This document shows positions 37,248-45,255 of a DNA stretch of 54,721 nucleotides, in pieces (within the stretch, counting starts at the first letter, position 1; every line of letters starts with the position of its first letter). Source of the stretch: Bacteroidales bacterium. Lineage in GTDB: Bacteria > Bacteroidota > Bacteroidia > Bacteroidales > WCHB1-69. Location: the NCBI GenBank assembly GCA_024685175.1, contig JAIKWD010000016.1, forward strand, positions 1 through 54,721, read 5' to 3'. The notes under the pieces were generated by a model. It was not told where the DNA came from and did no database searches. It saw nothing but the letters and a program-made list of their open reading frames with translations. Made by a program: the position numbers and the translations under genes.

Positions 37248-37271
37248 TCCAAAGAACCAATCTTCCAGTGT
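37224..37271. repeat. Octamer tandem array at the phosphohexomutase 3' end
   Basis: Six consecutive 8-bp units: TCCAATGA, ACCGATGA, ACCAATGA, TCCAAAGA, ACCAATCT, TCCAGTGT. The first three lie in the coding sequence and contain its stop codon. Confidence 0.85.
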
Positions 37272-37281
37272 ATTTGGGAGA

Positions 37282-37323
37282 TTTGAGATTTGGGACGTAA
37301 GACTTGAGACGTAAGATTTGAGA
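37282..37323. repeat. Heptamer tandem array (TTTGAGA/CGTAAGA)
   Basis: Six units: TTTGAGA, TTTGGGA, CGTAAGA, CTTGAGA, CGTAAGA, TTTGAGA. An extra TTTGGGA lies just upstream out of register (37273-37279). Confidence 0.85.
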
Positions 37324-37327
37324 AAAA

Positions 37328-37362
37328 CATTCCTCATTCCTCATTCCTCATTCCTCATTCCT
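37328..37362. repeat. Perfect heptamer tandem array (CATTCCT) at the rluD 3' end
   Basis: Five perfect copies of CATTCCT. Read on the minus strand, AGGAATG repeats encode the C-terminal GMRNEE of RluD and supply its TGA stop. Confidence 0.92.
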
Positions 37363-38384
37363 CCCTTCACGTATCCTCTCCATTTCTCCAGCACAGCTTG
37401 GAAATCGGTGGGCAGTTCGGATTCAAAACGGACGAATTTGCCCGTGGTGGGATGTGCAAATCCCAATGATTTGGCGTGCAGGGCCTGACGAGGCATCAAG
37501 GCGAAACAGTTGCGGATGAACTGCTGATATTTGGAGAATGTCGTCCCTTTCAGAATGCGGTCACCGCCGTACGAGTCATCGTTGAACAGCGGATGTCCGA
37601 TGTGTTGCATGTGGACACGGATCTGATGGGTACGGCCCGTTTCCAGCTGGCACTCGATAAGTGTCACGTAACCAAAGCGTTCCACCACTTTCCAGTGGGT
37701 AACCGCGTGTTTGCCACGCTCGTCACCTTCGGGAAAGACGGTCATCACCATCCGGTCTCTGGGGTTGCGGCCCACATTGCCCACGATGGTGCCCTCGTCC
37801 TCTTCAAAATCCCCCCACGCCAAAGCCCAGTACTTGCGCTCCAAGTCGTGGTCGAAGAAGACTTTGGCCAAGCGCATTTGCGCCAGTTCGTTTTTGGCCA
37901 CCACCAACAATCCGGACGTGTTCTTGTCGATACGGTGCACCAGCAAAGGTTTCACGGGCGAGCCGTCGGGCAGTTTTTGGTCTTGCAGGTAATAACACAA
38001 GGCGTTGACGAGCGTGCCGGTATAGTTGCCGAAGGCGGGGTGCACCACCATCCCGGCCTCTTTGTTGACGATAAGCAAGTCATCGTCCTCGTAGTCGATT
38101 TGGAGGGGGATGTCTTCGGGCAGGACCTCTGTGTCGCGTGGCGGGTTGGGCATCAGCACGGAGATGACATCGTTGGGATGCACTTTGTAGTTCTGGCGCT
38201 CGGGCTTGCCGTTCACCAGAATACAACCGGCCTTGGCCGCCTGCTGCACCTTGTTGCGGGAGGTATGCTTGATGAGGTTGAACAGATACTTGTCGATGCG
38301 TAGCAGTTCCGTACCCGGGTCCACCACGAACCGAAAATGTTCGTACAGTTCGTCTTTGACAGCGTTTTCTTCTATTTCAGCCAT
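37341..38384 (-). CDS. rluD: 23S rRNA pseudouridine synthase RluD-type
   Basis: 347 aa. An N-terminal S4 RNA-binding domain (RIDKYLFNLIKHTSRNKVQQAAKAGCILVNG) precedes the catalytic domain with the HRIDKNTSGLLVVAK motif, whose Asp is the nucleophile. YWALAWG, GRTHQIRVHMQHIGHPL and RQALHAKSLGFAHP are further family signatures. It probably modifies U1911/1915/1917 in helix 69, the same site whose pseudouridine RlmH methylates. The last residues come from the CATTCCT repeat and are probably not ancestral. A heptamer array lies just upstream of the start codon. Confidence 0.95.
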   Translation of the reverse strand: MAEIEENAVKDELYEHFRFVVDPGTELLRIDKYLFNLIKHTSRNKVQQAAKAGCILVNGKPERQNYKVHPNDVISVLMPNPPRDTEVLPEDIPLQIDYEDDDLLIVNKEAGMVVHPAFGNYTGTLVNALCYYLQDQKLPDGSPVKPLLVHRIDKNTSGLLVVAKNELAQMRLAKVFFDHDLERKYWALAWGDFEEDEGTIVGNVGRNPRDRMVMTVFPEGDERGKHAVTHWKVVERFGYVTLIECQLETGRTHQIRVHMQHIGHPLFNDDSYGGDRILKGTTFSKYQQFIRNCFALMPRQALHAKSLGFAHPTTGKFVRFESELPTDFQAVLEKWRGYVKGGMRNEE

Positions 38385-38392
38385 AAATGGTG

Positions 38393-38441
38393 AACGATAA
38401 TGGATTATCGATTAACGATTATCGAATAACGATTAACGTTC
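38393..38441. repeat. Heptamer tandem array (AACGATT/ATCGATT)
   Basis: Seven units: AACGATA, ATGGATT, ATCGATT, AACGATT, ATCGAAT, AACGATT, AACGTTC. It fills nearly the entire gap between the rluD start and the stop of the upstream gene. Confidence 0.85.
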
Positions 38442-38446
38442 ATAAG

Positions 38447-40903
38447 TTATCTATCGCAGTTTTTGCAGAGAATCTCTTTCACGTCCGCATTCTCCATAAC
38501 GCAATAAGGCACTTTGTCGAAGATTGCGCACAATCGAGTTGGATTCTTCTCGTAAGCTATCTTTACCGCTTCGGTGAAAAGGGAACTCATATAAGTCTGC
38601 TCGCGATGGGCGGCAATAGAGACATAAGACATGATGAAGTCCTCGGAGATGGTCGGATCGTCCAAGAACGGATCCATCAAGGAAAGGGCATAGAGATAAT
38701 CATGTTTCTTGATAAAATAGGAGGCCAACTTATAAGCGTTCTGCCAGCTGTCCAATTTAGGATTACGTATTTCTTTGATCTTGGCAAAAGTAGTCGCCAA
38801 CAAAGTCGTATTTTCCATATTTACCGGAGCTGTGTCTAGATAATTGACGACTTTAAGCTGGAATTCCATATTGAGGCTATTAACACGATCTTTTGGAATA
38901 TCAGGAATTGCATATAGTCTATCGATATTGGCCTGTGTGCGTGCAACGTCAGCGGTAGAGGTGATCTTCCCGAGCATCACATCGCCCACTGTGGTATTGT
39001 AGAGCAAAGCACGATTCTCTGTGTTCAGGTTGTAAATGCTCTTCATTTCAGTAACCACAGGTTCTGTCAGCTTTTTGGCCAACTTGTACTGTAAATAGAG
39101 ACGGTTGTTGAGTAAGGTTTGATAATCCTTATTGTTTGGTATTTGCAACTCCTTAAGGGAAGAAACGTGGAAGTTTCCTTTTTCGATCTGGTCAATCATA
39201 TAGTCTTCAATAGACATCGCCAAGCCTCTGTTCTTTTTTGCGATAGCTTGATTGAATTTCCAAACGGCAAAGGCTTGTTCTTCCTCCTTGGTGGAGGCCA
39301 AATAGGTTACATAGTACTTGATTTCATAGTAACGGCAAGGTGCCAGGTATTCACTATCGAGGGATTTGAGCGCCCAGCTGTCGTAACGGAGTTGGGAGGC
39401 GGCCTCATCCAAAGTAAGGAAGCTCAAATCGTAGAAATCGCTACTGTTTACAATAGCCTCCTTGAACCAATCCCAACAATAATCGTAAGTGATCGAGATA
39501 TCTGCACCTGGCGATTTTGCCAACATATCTTTTTTGAGGAATTCTGCACGTTTGGTCTGAATCTTCTGATAGGCTGCATCTTTGTAGTAATTGGGGGAAT
39601 TATGGGCGATGATTTCAATCTTGTTGACTTTATAGGCTGGGACGTCATTGTTTTTAAGCGCTGAATCAAAAGCGGCTGTCGTATAGTCCGTCTTTTTCAG
39701 TTCATAAGGGAATTTCACGCTAAAGGTGCTTTCTTCGGGAGCGATCACCCATTCTCCAGCGCTCTTGATGCCTTTATCGTCTTTTATAAAGTTGATTTTC
39801 TCATCATAAGCAGCATTTTTGGCTTCTATATTCTTGGCAATAACGGTACGGCACACGCGATTACCCTCTTTGAGGACCAGAACATGCAGGTCAAGGTCGC
39901 TATTGAGATTGATTTGTTCAGGCAGGTCGGCGATTTTGGAAATAAGCTTGCCGTTCTTCAGGTTAGCATTTTCGTTTTTGCTGAAGATTGTCTCAAAAGT
40001 GATCGGCTTGGTCACAAAACCGCGAGAAGGATGATCATAATCAACAATAAAGCCGTCGCATTCATATTGGCTACGTTGCACAAAATCAATGGCAATGGCG
40101 TCGCCTTCTTTGCCGATAAGTTTCTTTAGTTGTTTGTAGTCGTCACAGACGATATAAACTTCGCCGTTCTTGTTGAGGCTTACATATTCAGAAAGCACTT
40201 CCAAACCAGGTTCGGTAGCACATTTCTTGCAGACCTTATCATCATAGGCTTTCAGTCCGGCCATTCCTTTGGAATAAGGGAGGTCTTTGGCACCTGGGGC
40301 GGGTTTATATGGATTAAACGTACGGTCGTTGCCAAGGATAACTGAAATGTACATGTTTTTCATCTGTGCATCCGTATTGAAGCCAATGCCCACATAGCTG
40401 TATTGTTTGTCCAACAACACCTCCGCCAATTTGTTGTTTTTGAGCAATGACTGCACGGCTGCAAGGCAAAGATCGTAATAAGTGTACTCCTGCTCGCCCA
40501 GATATGCCTTTACTTTGGTAATAAGTTCCATACCATTGCCGGAAAGGCCATATTTACGCAAACGGTAAGGCAATGTCTTATATGGAGCATAGTTATCTTC
40601 CGTACGTTCGTCCTTTTCCGCCATAAAGTCGGCCTGGAATTGCGCCGTGGAATCAATGTGGAGGTCGTGTTTCAATTCCGGAACGAAGCGATATTGAGCA
40701 CGGGCAGCATCCAAGACGGCGGTCATACAGTTATACAAAACCTTGCTATCATAGCTGTTGGGCGTAAAATTTTTAGTGAACTTCGCATTCTCCTTTACGG
40801 AAACCGGATTGAAATCCATATACGGCGACTCGGTTTGGGCAATTGCTACATTGCTGAAAATCAGCAATATTGAAACCAAAAGAGGAATAATATTCTTTAT
40901 CAT
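38447..40903 (-). CDS. Large secreted protein with CAP/SCP-like N-terminal region, unknown
   Basis: 818 aa with a signal peptide (IIPLLVSILLIFSNVAIAQ). Residues about 60-200 resemble a CAP/SCP fold: a helical KVLYNCMTAVLDAARAQYRFVP start, FQADFMAEKDER and the late strand KQYSYVGIGFNTDAQ. The match is weak and I see no clear tetrad of catalytic residues. The next region has a CKKC pair and Cys-containing segments; the C terminus ends CKNCDR. The rest (about residue 250 onward) has no recognised domain. Base composition is richer in A and T than the GC-rich genes on either side, so it may be faster evolving or acquired. The C-terminal half is helical and repeat-like. Confidence 0.7.
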   Translation of the reverse strand: MIKNIIPLLVSILLIFSNVAIAQTESPYMDFNPVSVKENAKFTKNFTPNSYDSKVLYNCMTAVLDAARAQYRFVPELKHDLHIDSTAQFQADFMAEKDERTEDNYAPYKTLPYRLRKYGLSGNGMELITKVKAYLGEQEYTYYDLCLAAVQSLLKNNKLAEVLLDKQYSYVGIGFNTDAQMKNMYISVILGNDRTFNPYKPAPGAKDLPYSKGMAGLKAYDDKVCKKCATEPGLEVLSEYVSLNKNGEVYIVCDDYKQLKKLIGKEGDAIAIDFVQRSQYECDGFIVDYDHPSRGFVTKPITFETIFSKNENANLKNGKLISKIADLPEQINLNSDLDLHVLVLKEGNRVCRTVIAKNIEAKNAAYDEKINFIKDDKGIKSAGEWVIAPEESTFSVKFPYELKKTDYTTAAFDSALKNNDVPAYKVNKIEIIAHNSPNYYKDAAYQKIQTKRAEFLKKDMLAKSPGADISITYDYCWDWFKEAIVNSSDFYDLSFLTLDEAASQLRYDSWALKSLDSEYLAPCRYYEIKYYVTYLASTKEEEQAFAVWKFNQAIAKKNRGLAMSIEDYMIDQIEKGNFHVSSLKELQIPNNKDYQTLLNNRLYLQYKLAKKLTEPVVTEMKSIYNLNTENRALLYNTTVGDVMLGKITSTADVARTQANIDRLYAIPDIPKDRVNSLNMEFQLKVVNYLDTAPVNMENTTLLATTFAKIKEIRNPKLDSWQNAYKLASYFIKKHDYLYALSLMDPFLDDPTISEDFIMSYVSIAAHREQTYMSSLFTEAVKIAYEKNPTRLCAIFDKVPYCVMENADVKEILCKNCDR

Positions 40904-41051
40904 AAACGTAAATTTTTAATTCTTCCAAAAAGTTTAGCAATAATAAGAAAAAAAATGAAAGAAGCCCATTCGTTGACAATAATTTTATGGGAAGAGCATG
41001 TTGTCTGGGCTATTGGGAAACGGATTCTGACGGGGGTGTTGAAAAAAAAAG

Positions 41052-41072
41052 ATATCAACAGATGGTTGATAT
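41052..41072. promoter_or_regulatory. Palindrome overlapping the rpmH promoter -33 region
   Basis: ATATCAAC and GTTGATAT flank a 5-nt spacer (AGATG). The right arm ends 11 bp before the -7 box at 41084, where the -33 element should sit. An operator is possible. Confidence 0.5.
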
Positions 41073-41083
41073 TGAAAAAAGTG

Positions 41084-41091
41084 TATTTTTG
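41084..41091 (+). promoter_or_regulatory. -7 promoter element for rpmH
   Basis: TATTTTTG followed by CAGCCC, about 50 bp before the rpmH ATG. The 238-bp gap from 40904 to here holds no convincing gene. Confidence 0.75.
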
Positions 41092-41141
41092 CAGCCCAAA
41101 AAAATCAAGGAAAAGTATTAGGAAAATAAATAGTTAGAGAG

Positions 41142-41300
41142 ATGAAAAGAACATACCAACCTTCAAACGAAAGACGCAGAAACAAGCATGGTTTCAGAGA
41201 GAGAATGTCCACCGCCAACGGCCGCCGCGTTTTGGCTGCTCGTCGTGCTAAGGGCAGAAAGAAACTGACTGTTTCCGACGAAAGCCTCGGCAGAAAATAA
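41142..41300 (+). CDS. rpmH: 50S ribosomal protein L34
   Basis: 52 aa. The sequence [18 protein letters not shown] followed by [24 protein letters not shown] is the conserved L34 sequence, with a short C-terminal extension ([10 protein letters not shown]) as in other Bacteroidota. The usual neighbours rnpA and yidC are not next to it. A weak terminator follows. Confidence 0.98.
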   Translation: MKRTYQPSNERRRNKHGFRERMSTANGRRVLAARRAKGRKKLTVSDESLGRK

Positions 41301-41330
41301 GCCAACAGGCTCATTGCGTTTTTATCAAGG

Positions 41331-41359
41331 AAAAGAAGGCGGTTGTCTTCTTTTTTTTT
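41331..41359 (+). terminator. Intrinsic terminator after rpmH
   Basis: AAAAGAAG pairs with CTTCTTTT around GCGGTTGT, ending in a run of nine T. The surA-like gene's probable -7 box (TATTTTCG, 41361-41368) follows directly. Confidence 0.6.
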
Positions 41360-41395
41360 GTATTTTCGCCCCTCGTTTCATACAACAAACGCAAG

Positions 41396-42748
41396 ATGAA
41401 AAAAATCTTTTTCAGCAGTCTGTTTCTTCTATGCTCATTATGCTTGTTCGCCCAAGGCGGAGGCGTGCCTGTCGATGGCATCGTCGCCGTTATCGGCAAA
41501 GGCATTATCATGCAATCGGACCTTGAGAAACACTATCTTGACTACACTTCTCAATTCAACACGGTAGAAGATCCGGAAGAGACAAAGTGTTACATTCTGG
41601 AGACTTTGATTTTCAATAAGTTGATGGTTGATCAGGCTGAATTGGACAGTATTGAAATCACAGATGACGAGGTGGAGTACCGTATCAATGCGCGTCTTTC
41701 CTACTTTTTGCAACAAGTAGGCGGAAACACCAAATACATAGAGGAGTATTTTCACAAACCTATGGCCGAGATCAAGAAGGACCTGAAAGAGATGATGTAC
41801 GAGCAGGCCTTGATAGAGCAAGTGCAGTCCAAGATTACGGGAAGCATCACGGTTACACCTTCTGAGGTAAAGCAGTTCGCCTCCAACCTCAACCCTGACA
41901 GTATGCCTGTGGTGCCCACAGCCTATCAATTTGGGGAAGTGGTCAAGATACCGCCAGTCAGCGATGAGGAGATCGATGCTGTGAAGGAACGTCTGAACGG
42001 CTACCGGGAGCGTGTGCTCCGGGGCGAAAAGTTCTCCATGCTCGCCCGTCTTTACTCCGAAGACCCGGGCAGTGCATCCAAGGGTGGCGACCTCGGCTTT
42101 GTGGAACGCGGTTCCCTCTATCCCGAATTCGAAGCCGTGGCCTTCAACCTCAAGTCGGGCGAAGTGTCCCAAGTGCTCAAAACCCGCGCCGGATACCATA
42201 TCATCCAAATGATTGAACGCAAAGGAGAGTCTATCCATGTCGCCCACATCCTTCTACAACCCAAACCCTCTACCGACGAACAGGTCAAGGCCATCTCCTA
42301 CCTCGACAGTGTAAGAGCCATTATCATCAATGAACATCTCTCCATCGACGAAGCCGCGAAAAAATACTCCGAAGGTCCTACCAAATCCAACGGAGGCATG
42401 GTAGTCAACCCCTATACCAATTCCTATAGTTTCGACAAACAATCCCTTGACGATGCCACCTTTGCCTCGCTCAACAAGCTCATCCCCGGTGAGTATTCCG
42501 AATGCGTGCCCTTCGTCAACGAAGATGGCATCATGGCTTACCGCCTCATATACCTTAAAGAGAAAGTGGCTGAACATAAAGCCAATATCGTGGAGGACTA
42601 CGACATGATCAAGAATGCCGCCCTCGAAGAGAAAAAATACGATGCCCTTCAGAAATGGGTCCTCGACAAGGTTAAAGTTACAAGCTTAAGAATTAATCCA
42701 CAATATAAAGAATGCCCATTCGTTACCAAATGGCAGATACCCAACTAA
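41396..42748 (+). CDS. SurA-like periplasmic peptidyl-prolyl isomerase
   Basis: 450 aa. A signal peptide (KKIFFSSLFLLCSLCLFAQ) is followed by a SurA N-terminal chaperone region (VPVDGIVAVIGKGIIMQSDLEKHY) and two parvulin (PpiC) domains: the first (about residues 170-275) contains FSMLARLYSEDPGSASKGGDLGFVERGS and LKTRAGYHIIQMIER; the second (about 280-390) contains HVAHILLQPKPS and AAKKYSEGPTKSNGG. The protein helps outer-membrane proteins fold in the periplasm. The stop overlaps the start region of the MoxR gene. Confidence 0.93.
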   Translation: MKKIFFSSLFLLCSLCLFAQGGGVPVDGIVAVIGKGIIMQSDLEKHYLDYTSQFNTVEDPEETKCYILETLIFNKLMVDQAELDSIEITDDEVEYRINARLSYFLQQVGGNTKYIEEYFHKPMAEIKKDLKEMMYEQALIEQVQSKITGSITVTPSEVKQFASNLNPDSMPVVPTAYQFGEVVKIPPVSDEEIDAVKERLNGYRERVLRGEKFSMLARLYSEDPGSASKGGDLGFVERGSLYPEFEAVAFNLKSGEVSQVLKTRAGYHIIQMIERKGESIHVAHILLQPKPSTDEQVKAISYLDSVRAIIINEHLSIDEAAKKYSEGPTKSNGGMVVNPYTNSYSFDKQSLDDATFASLNKLIPGEYSECVPFVNEDGIMAYRLIYLKEKVAEHKANIVEDYDMIKNAALEEKKYDALQKWVLDKVKVTSLRINPQYKECPFVTKWQIPN

Positions 42749-43740
42749 CCCAACATCAAATGGACTTGAACACGAAAACAGACGTAGAAGCCATAGAAGC
42801 TTTCGTTGACAAATATAGTGAACTAAAACAAGAAATCGGCAAGGTGATTGTCGGTCAGGATGAAGTAGTAAAAAATATCCTGATGGCCATGTTTAGTCGC
42901 AGCCATGCTTTGTTGATTGGTGTGCCTGGATTGGCTAAAACCTTGATGATCACAACTATAGCCAAAGCCGTGGATTTAAGTTACAATCGTATCCAATTTA
43001 CGCCCGACCTTATGCCTTCCGACATTATGGGTGCGGAAATTTTGGACGACAGCCGTAACTTCAAGTTTGTCAAGGGCCCCATCTTCGCCAACATTGTCTT
43101 GGCTGACGAGATCAACCGTACGCCGCCCAAGACCCAATCCGCTTTGTTGGAGGCCATGCAGGAGCGTTCAGTCAGTATGAACGGTACTACTTATCAGCTA
43201 CCCGACCCGTTTTTCGTCTTAGCTACGCAGAACCCTATTGAACAGGAGGGTACCTATCCTCTGCCGGAGGCACAACAAGACCGTTTCATGTTCAACATCA
43301 TCCTTGACTATCCTTCCCAAGACGAGGAAGTGCAGATTGTGAAGAGCACCATTCACGGCGACATGCAAGTACCCAACCGAGTGTTGACCGCCGAAGACAT
43401 CATCTTCTACCAAAAGTTATTGCAGAAGATCCCTATTCCTGAAAACGTCTACCGCTATGCTGTCAACCTCGCCACGCTGACCCGTCCGGGTACCACCAAG
43501 GCTCATCAATGGGCACAAGACTACCTCTCTTGGGGTGCCGGCCCGCGTGCCTCCCAGTTCCTCATCATCGGTGCCAGAACCCATGCTGTGCTTAGCGGCA
43601 AATATTCACCCGATATTGAAGATGTCAAGGCTGTGGCCCACAACATCCTCCGTCATCGTATCATCAAGAACTACAAGGCTGAAGCTGAAGGCATTACCGT
43701 AGAGCAAATCATTGATAAACTGCTCGTTGCAGCTGAGTAA
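42730..43740 (+). CDS. MoxR family AAA+ ATPase
   Basis: 336 aa. Walker A is GVPGLAKTLM, Walker B NIVLADEINRTPPKTQSALLEAMQE, sensor ATQNPIEQEGTYPLPEAQQDRF; all are diagnostic of MoxR. These ATPases act as chaperones for metal or cofactor insertion and usually sit next to DUF58 and VWA-domain genes, which are absent here. Start is uncertain: ATG at 42730 overlaps the upstream gene by 19 bp, while ATG at 42760 would not overlap; 42712 is also possible. It may be coupled to the SurA-like gene. Confidence 0.92.
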   Translation: MADTQLTQHQMDLNTKTDVEAIEAFVDKYSELKQEIGKVIVGQDEVVKNILMAMFSRSHALLIGVPGLAKTLMITTIAKAVDLSYNRIQFTPDLMPSDIMGAEILDDSRNFKFVKGPIFANIVLADEINRTPPKTQSALLEAMQERSVSMNGTTYQLPDPFFVLATQNPIEQEGTYPLPEAQQDRFMFNIILDYPSQDEEVQIVKSTIHGDMQVPNRVLTAEDIIFYQKLLQKIPIPENVYRYAVNLATLTRPGTTKAHQWAQDYLSWGAGPRASQFLIIGARTHAVLSGKYSPDIEDVKAVAHNILRHRIIKNYKAEAEGITVEQIIDKLLVAAE

Positions 43741-43749
43741 TCCAGGACA

Positions 43750-45249
43750 ATGAAACCTAACGACCATAACGCTCGCTGGAAATGGTTGCTGTTCATCTCA
43801 GCTGCCATCGTGTTCGTGGTCATCATCATCTACTCCAACCGACTTATCGGCAATATTGCCCAGGAAGAACGTAAGCGTATTGAAATATGGGCTGGCGCTA
43901 TTTCCTACAAGGCGCAAATCGTCAACAAGACCGAGGATTTCTTCAACTCCCTCAAATTAGAAGAGGACAACCGTGCCAAGATTCTGGCCACCGCCATTAA
44001 AAAGATTATCGAAGCACCACTTGAAGAAGACCTGACTTTTTATCAGAGCATCATTTCATCCAACAAAACCGTCCCTCTGATTGTTACCAGCAATAAGGGC
44101 CATATCGATGCTTCCGTCAATGTGCCTGACAGCGTGGCGCACATGCAAAACGTGAAGGAGATGGGAGACGACATTAATGCCTATACCAAGTTCACCACTC
44201 CTTACTTGACCAATCGCTACCTCACGGTTTATTACCAAGAGCCTCCCGTTTATCAGGAGCTACACGTAGTGATTGACGACCTTGTCAAGTCGTTTTTCCA
44301 AGAGACCGTCATCAATTCCGCATCCGTACCTGTCATTATCACGGATAGCACCTTGAAGAACATTATCAACACTGGCAATATCGACTCTACGGAGTTGTCC
44401 GATTCCAGCAAGTTGGCTGAAACACTCAACAAGATGAAGGTAGCCAACACGCCCATCGAAATCAACTTGTTGGACCATGGCACTTGCTATGTTTTCTATG
44501 AAGAGTCGCCTGTGCTTCGACAACTGCGCATGTTCCCCTTTATTGAACTTGGGTTCATCCTTATCTTCCTTATCGTGGCCTACTTGCTTTTCAGCGTATC
44601 CAGACGCTCCGAACAGAATCGCATCTGGGTGGGCATGTCCAAGGAAACTGCTCATCAGCTAGGTACGCCTATCTCTTCATTAATGGCCTGGACTGAATTG
44701 TTGAAGGAGATGGATGTTGACCAATCGGTGCCTACAGAAATAGGCAAAGACGTGCATCGATTGGAGACTATTGCACAACGTTTCTCCAAAATTGGTTCCA
44801 CGCCTGTGTTAGAGTCTACCAACCTGGTGTCCGTCATTGATGAATTCACCCAGTATTTACAGTCGAGAATCTCTTCCATGGTCTCCATTCAGTTTCACAA
44901 ACCGGAAGGAGAAACGGTACTGCCACTCAACCGCTATCTTTTTGAATGGGTGATTGAAAACCTATGCAAAAACTCTGTCGATGCCATGAACGGAAAAGGT
45001 TCTATCGACATTAACATCTCTGAAGACAAAAAATGGGTGTTTGTTGATATAGCCGACACCGGCAAGGGCATTCCGGCAAAAATGCAGAAGAAAATCTTCT
45101 CTCCGGGCTATACGTCCAAAAATCGTGGTTGGGGCCTTGGCTTGACTTTGGCCAAGAGAATCATCAATGAATATCACAAGGGTAAACTCTTCGTAAAGAG
45201 TTCTGCCCCCGATCAAGGTACGGTTATGCGTATTCAATTGCGGAAATAA
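43750..45249 (+). CDS. Orphan sensor histidine kinase
   Basis: 499 aa. Two transmembrane segments (about residues 12-31 and 260-280) flank a periplasmic sensor region with no recognised ligand domain. The cytosolic kinase has an H-box with His302 (SKETAHQLGTPISSLMAW), an N-box (WVIENLCKNSVDAM), a G1 box (IADTGKGIPAKMQ) and a G2 box (NRGWGLGLTLAKRII). HQLGTP rather than HELRTP marks a histidine kinase subgroup common in Bacteroidota. No response regulator is next to it. It follows the MoxR gene by 9 bp. Confidence 0.93.
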   Translation: MKPNDHNARWKWLLFISAAIVFVVIIIYSNRLIGNIAQEERKRIEIWAGAISYKAQIVNKTEDFFNSLKLEEDNRAKILATAIKKIIEAPLEEDLTFYQSIISSNKTVPLIVTSNKGHIDASVNVPDSVAHMQNVKEMGDDINAYTKFTTPYLTNRYLTVYYQEPPVYQELHVVIDDLVKSFFQETVINSASVPVIITDSTLKNIINTGNIDSTELSDSSKLAETLNKMKVANTPIEINLLDHGTCYVFYEESPVLRQLRMFPFIELGFILIFLIVAYLLFSVSRRSEQNRIWVGMSKETAHQLGTPISSLMAWTELLKEMDVDQSVPTEIGKDVHRLETIAQRFSKIGSTPVLESTNLVSVIDEFTQYLQSRISSMVSIQFHKPEGETVLPLNRYLFEWVIENLCKNSVDAMNGKGSIDINISEDKKWVFVDIADTGKGIPAKMQKKIFSPGYTSKNRGWGLGLTLAKRIINEYHKGKLFVKSSAPDQGTVMRIQLRK

Positions 45250-45255
45250 TCCTCT

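Noticed and set aside
37224-37362. CRISPR array
   Set aside because: The units are 7 or 8 bp with no spacers and there are no cas genes in the window.
40955-41137. 60-residue ORF in the gap before rpmH
   Set aside because: It runs through the rpmH promoter and palindrome; no conserved motif and no credible start context.
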